The position numbers and the translations under genes are program-made. From an uncultured bacterium (GTDB taxonomy: Bacteria > Bacillota > Clostridia > Lachnospirales > Lachnospiraceae), in NCBI GenBank assembly GCA_945871045.1, contig CAMBUC010000070.1, positions 1 through 9,097 on the forward strand: 9,097 nucleotides of DNA, read 5' to 3'. Shown here in pieces: positions 6,664 through 9,097 of the stretch. Under the pieces are notes generated by a model. The model worked only from the letters and a program-made list of their open reading frames with translations, had not been told where the DNA came from and did not search any database. Every line of letters starts with the position of its first letter. Positions within the stretch are counted from its first letter, which is position 1.

Positions 6664-6670
6664 GCATTTT
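6655..6670. repeat. 16-bp dyad overlapping the scpA -35
   Basis: AAAATGC-AA-GCATTTT is a perfect inverted repeat with 7-base arms and a 2-base centre. It overlaps the candidate -35 of scpA, the position expected for a repressor operator. It could also be a weak hairpin, but the 2-base loop and the A/T-rich arms make a strong intrinsic terminator unlikely. On the plus strand it is followed by two more T residues; on the minus strand by CC. Confidence 0.4.
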
Positions 6671-6696
6671 TTGTATCTATTCGAAGTTTCTCCCAA

Positions 6697-7569
6697 TCAG
6701 GTCTGATTCTGTCCGGGTGATGCAGAGATCACCAATAGTTCACTGCGGTCAAAAATGCGGATGTGAAATGTATGCGTACCTAGTCCACGGCTGACCAATG
6801 CCCTCTGACTTCCTTCATCAAAACGGCCGAAACTGTATTTTGGAAACAGTTCAAATTGCGGGGATATGATACTTCCAATGCCGGGAACACAAACCAGGCC
6901 TCCATGATAGTGTCCGGACAGGCTAAGATCTGCTCCCCACCGGAAATACTCAGGCACATACTTGGGTGTATGGGCAAGCAGGATCTGATAGTTGTCTGCA
7001 TCCGCTTCCCCTAAACAGTTCATCAGTTCCTCGGATTCCATAGGTGTATCAACACCCTTTTTATAATATTTGAGTGGCAATTCCAATCCACTGATCATGA
7101 TGCGGTCTTTTCCGGATACCAGAACTTCCCGGTCATTGTTTAAAACATGTACGCCCAGTTCCTCCATCCGGTGTTTCAGTTTTTGATAGGATGCATCATG
7201 ATCCATGGCAGGATCCTCAAGCCTGCTTTCGTGATTTCCATTTGAAAAATAAACCGGTGCGATCTTTATCAATTGCTCCATCAATTCTTCTGCAATATAA
7301 AATTTCTCCGGTTTTGTGTGAATGACCAGATCACCCGGCAGAAAGATCGCTTCCGGATGTTCCTTCTCGATGGCAGAAAGCAATCGTTCGTTATGTGCCC
7401 CATATTGCCACAAGTGTACGTCCGACAATACCACCCATGTATGCTTGTCCTGTAATTTTTCTGAAGAAATCTCGTACCTCGTAAGATTGAATTTCTTTAG
7501 TTCCTGCGCCTGCCAGATCACATAAAAGAGCACCAAAAGAAACAATCCCAATAAAAGTTTATAAATCAC
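6697..7569 (-). CDS. Membrane-anchored metallophosphoesterase (calcineurin-like, YkuE-type)
   Basis: A 290-residue calcineurin-like phosphoesterase. One N-terminal hydrophobic segment (about residues 3-19, after 'MIYK') looks like an uncleaved signal anchor, placing the catalytic domain outside the membrane. All metal-ligand motifs are present: Asp50/His52 ('LSDVHLW'), Asp80 ('PGDLVIH'), Asn112/His113 ('GNHES'), His200 ('LAHTPKY') and His220/His222 ('GHYHGG'), so a two-metal phosphoesterase centre should be intact. The closest family I recognise is the YkuE/LpxH-like group; the substrate (a phospholipid head group, cell-wall precursor or nucleotide) cannot be told. The GTG start at 7569 is preceded by GGAGGAGG; no other start has comparable support. 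The GTG overlaps the stop of a nine-codon mini-ORF (see findings). It is transcribed divergently from the carboxypeptidase gene. Confidence 0.92.
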   Translation of the reverse strand: MIYKLLLGLFLLVLFYVIWQAQELKKFNLTRYEISSEKLQDKHTWVVLSDVHLWQYGAHNERLLSAIEKEHPEAIFLPGDLVIHTKPEKFYIAEELMEQLIKIAPVYFSNGNHESRLEDPAMDHDASYQKLKHRMEELGVHVLNNDREVLVSGKDRIMISGLELPLKYYKKGVDTPMESEELMNCLGEADADNYQILLAHTPKYVPEYFRWGADLSLSGHYHGGLVCVPGIGSIISPQFELFPKYSFGRFDEGSQRALVSRGLGTHTFHIRIFDRSELLVISASPGQNQT

Positions 7570-7704
7570 ATTCCTCCTCCTTCTTTTTTGTCCATAAAAA
7601 TCCTTTCATAAAACAGAGAGATTTTTCTTGTTCCGGCTGCCTGTTCTTTCATAAATCCTTTCCATCTATCGTAAACTATTAGAAAGAAGAAAAGGAACTG
7701 TAAC
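7570..7704. promoter_or_regulatory. Divergent intergenic region (metallophosphoesterase / D,D-carboxypeptidase)
   Basis: This is the largest gene-free stretch, 135 bases between two divergent genes, so it should hold a promoter for each. I cannot fix either with confidence. Rightward, TTGTTC (7628-7633) and CATAAA (7650-7655) are 16 bases apart, a weak match. Leftward, TTTTAT around 7605-7616 could serve as a -10, but no good -35 is seen. The 10-base direct repeat CTTTCATAAA occurs at 7603-7612 and 7646-7655. The ribosome binding sites are clear: GGAGGAGG for the leftward gene and AAAGGA (7691-7696) for the rightward gene. Confidence 0.45.
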
Positions 7705-8970
7705 ATGCACAACATTCTTTGCACGAACAGTTATCATAAGAAGAAACTGATCGTATTTTTTCTTATTTTGAGTTTTTTGTGTTCTTATTTATCAGGCTCA
7801 CAAACTGCCGTTTGTATCACTTCTGCCCAAACACTTAAAACAAAAAATACATCCCAACAGACCGAAAGCACAACGGAAGGTTCCAATCCATTACACCCCG
7901 CGGCAAAATCCGCTATCATCATGGAAGCGAAAACCGGCACGGTTATTTTTGAACAAAATGCAGACGAACGGCTGCGCCCTGCCAGTGTCACAAAGATCAT
8001 GACGCTCCTTCTCATTTTTGAAGGACTTGAAAACAAAAAATATACGTTAGATGATGTCGTTACTGTTTCTGAACATGCCGCCTCCATGGGCGGATCACAA
8101 GTCTATTTAGAACCCGGCGAAACACAGACAGTGGATGATATGATCAAATGTATCAGTATTGCCAGCGCCAATGATGCCAGCGTTGCAATGGCAGAATTTG
8201 TAGCAGGATCGGAACCTGCCTTTGTAGATCAGATGAACGCCAAAGCAAAGGAACTGGGTATGGAACACACCACCTTTGCCAACTGCTGCGGATTAGAAGC
8301 AGAAGGCCATCTCACAACAGCCAGAGACGTGGCCCTCATGTCTCGGGAACTGCTGACAAAATATCCGAAAATCCATGATTATTGTACGGTCTGGCAGGAT
8401 TCCATTACCCACGTAACACGCCGGGGATCCTCCGAGTTCGGACTTACCAATACAAATAAATTTCTAAAACAATACCCTTATGCGACCGGTTTAAAAACCG
8501 GATATACATCACTTGCAAAATATTGTATCAGTGCCTCAGCTGCAAAAGATTCCCTGGAACTGATCACCGTTCTCATGGCTGAACCCGACATCAAATCCCG
8601 CGTCAAAGATCTGCAAAGTTGTATGGACTACGGATTTTCCAGATGCAAACTGTATGAAGACAAAAACGAAGATCCCTTAACACCACTTCCGATTACCCAC
8701 GGAACATCGGATACGCTTCCACTTCGTTACGATGGACCTATGGAATTCTTAGACACCGAAGGAAGAGACCTGTCATCTGTTAAAAAAGAAATCGTTCTCC
8801 CGGAAACTCTGGAAGCACCGGTGGAAGAAGGGATCATCGTAGGCGAAGCGGTTTATACGTTAAACGATACACTGATCGGCTCCGTTTCCATTCGCGCTGC
8901 ATCATCTATTGAAGCCGCCGGTTTCAAATTTTATGTTACAAAAGCGGCATACACTTTTTTTAAGCCCTAA
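7705..8970 (+). CDS. Serine-type D-alanyl-D-alanine carboxypeptidase (peptidase S11, DacF/PBP5 type)
   Basis: A 421-residue low-molecular-weight penicillin-binding protein. It removes the terminal D-Ala from peptidoglycan pentapeptides outside the membrane, limiting cross-linking. After a basic N-terminus (HKKK at 11-14) there is a hydrophobic signal segment (about 15-38) and a Ser/Thr-rich linker (about 44-62). The three active-site motifs are complete: Ser94-Val-Thr-Lys97, Ser154-Ala-Asn156 and Lys264-Thr-Gly266. The sequence around the last ('GLKTGYTSLAKYCISASA') resembles DacF-type enzymes. A C-terminal beta-rich PBP5_C-like domain (about 320-405) follows. The C-terminus is short and lacks an obvious amphipathic anchor helix. 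The ATG at 7705 has AAAGGA eight bases upstream. Whether it is a vegetative or sporulation enzyme cannot be decided here. The stop is TAA followed directly by a second in-frame TAA. Confidence 0.96.
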   Translation: MHNILCTNSYHKKKLIVFFLILSFLCSYLSGSQTAVCITSAQTLKTKNTSQQTESTTEGSNPLHPAAKSAIIMEAKTGTVIFEQNADERLRPASVTKIMTLLLIFEGLENKKYTLDDVVTVSEHAASMGGSQVYLEPGETQTVDDMIKCISIASANDASVAMAEFVAGSEPAFVDQMNAKAKELGMEHTTFANCCGLEAEGHLTTARDVALMSRELLTKYPKIHDYCTVWQDSITHVTRRGSSEFGLTNTNKFLKQYPYATGLKTGYTSLAKYCISASAAKDSLELITVLMAEPDIKSRVKDLQSCMDYGFSRCKLYEDKNEDPLTPLPITHGTSDTLPLRYDGPMEFLDTEGRDLSSVKKEIVLPETLEAPVEEGIIVGEAVYTLNDTLIGSVSIRAASSIEAAGFKFYVTKAAYTFFKP

Positions 8971-9007
8971 TAAACTGCAGCTGTGTTCTGCAATCGAAGT
9001 ATCCTTC

Positions 9008-9097
9008 CTATAAGAGCGGCGCCATCAGACGCAGCAATGCATGTAACATACGCATACCAAGCGGATGTTTCCTCTGACAATCTTTTAAAAATATTTT
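9008..9097 (-). CDS. C-terminal end of a possible cardiolipin synthase (partial)
   Basis: Only the last 29 codons and the TAG stop are inside the window; the gene enters from the right edge and converges on the carboxypeptidase gene, 37 bases away. The peptide reads 'DCQRKHPLGMRMLHALLRL' and ends 'MAPLL'. Many bacterial cardiolipin synthases of the phospholipase D superfamily end in a basic/hydrophobic helix followed by R-L-(F/L/M)-(S/A)-P-L-L, and this tail fits that pattern. The catalytic HKD motifs lie outside the window, so this is a call on one short signature. If right, the enzyme would be membrane-bound and make cardiolipin from phosphatidylglycerol. Confidence 0.5.
   Translation of the reverse strand, partial: KIFLKDCQRKHPLGMRMLHALLRLMAPLL

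Noticed and set aside
7785..8087. Minus-strand open frame of 100 codons inside the carboxypeptidase gene
   Set aside because: It is antisense to a well-supported gene, including its SxxK motif region, and has no recognisable features.
8971..9007. Hairpin TGCAG-7 bases-CTGCA between the two convergent genes as a terminator
   Set aside because: The stem has only five base pairs and no real T-run follows on either strand. Termination must occur here or beyond, but the sequence does not show a clear intrinsic terminator.
1..9097. Mobile element, CRISPR array, tRNA or riboswitch
   Set aside because: No transposase or integrase similarity, terminal inverted repeats, spaced repeats, cloverleaf or conserved leader structure was seen on either strand.

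Overview
The window looks like chromosomal DNA of a low-to-moderate GC, endospore-forming Firmicute of the class Clostridia. It resembles Lachnospiraceae. The basis is the yqfC-yqfD-phoH sporulation block, ScpA/ScpB, a spore photoproduct lyase-family protein, and the protein sequences themselves. This assignment comes from reading the sequence and not from a database search. The content is mostly core genome. I see no rRNA, tRNA, CRISPR array, insertion sequence, integrase or phage gene, and no gene-free stretch longer than 135 bases.

Minus strand, in transcription order: a GTG-initiated, membrane-anchored metallophosphoesterase (6697-7569). Then, after a 101-base gap with a plausible sigma-A-type promoter, a tightly packed run of nine genes: scpA, scpB, rlmH, a nucleoside phosphorylase/nucleosidase-superfamily protein, a spore photoproduct lyase (SPL)-family radical SAM protein, a short-chain dehydrogenase/reductase (SDR), yqfC, yqfD, and the 5' part of a phoH-like gene that runs off the left edge. 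The largest gap within this run is 52 bases, and the nucleosidase/SPL and SPL/SDR pairs overlap, so it reads as one long operon or several coupled ones. It joins chromosome segregation, ribosome maturation, a possible DNA or nucleotide chemistry module and sporulation functions.

Plus strand: a D-alanyl-D-alanine carboxypeptidase (7705-8970) is divergent from the metallophosphoesterase across a 135-base intergenic region. At the right edge the last 29 codons of a converging minus-strand gene enter the window. They look like the C-terminus of a cardiolipin synthase.

The most unusual part is the middle module (nucleosidase, SPL-like, SDR). The SPL-like protein keeps the radical SAM cysteines and the tyrosine pair next to them. 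At the position where I align the catalytic H-donor cysteine of Bacillus SPL (Cys141) it has a tyrosine. It is co-transcribed and overlapping with a nucleosidase-fold protein that could remove 5'-deoxyadenosine, the by-product made when a radical SAM enzyme consumes SAM instead of regenerating it. Together these suggest a diverged SPL whose chemistry may differ from classical spore photoproduct reversal. Smaller oddities are the start region of yqfC (strong ribosome binding site feeding a different frame, followed by a 9-A run), a nine-codon mini-ORF overlapping the metallophosphoesterase start, and a perfect dyad over the scpA promoter.
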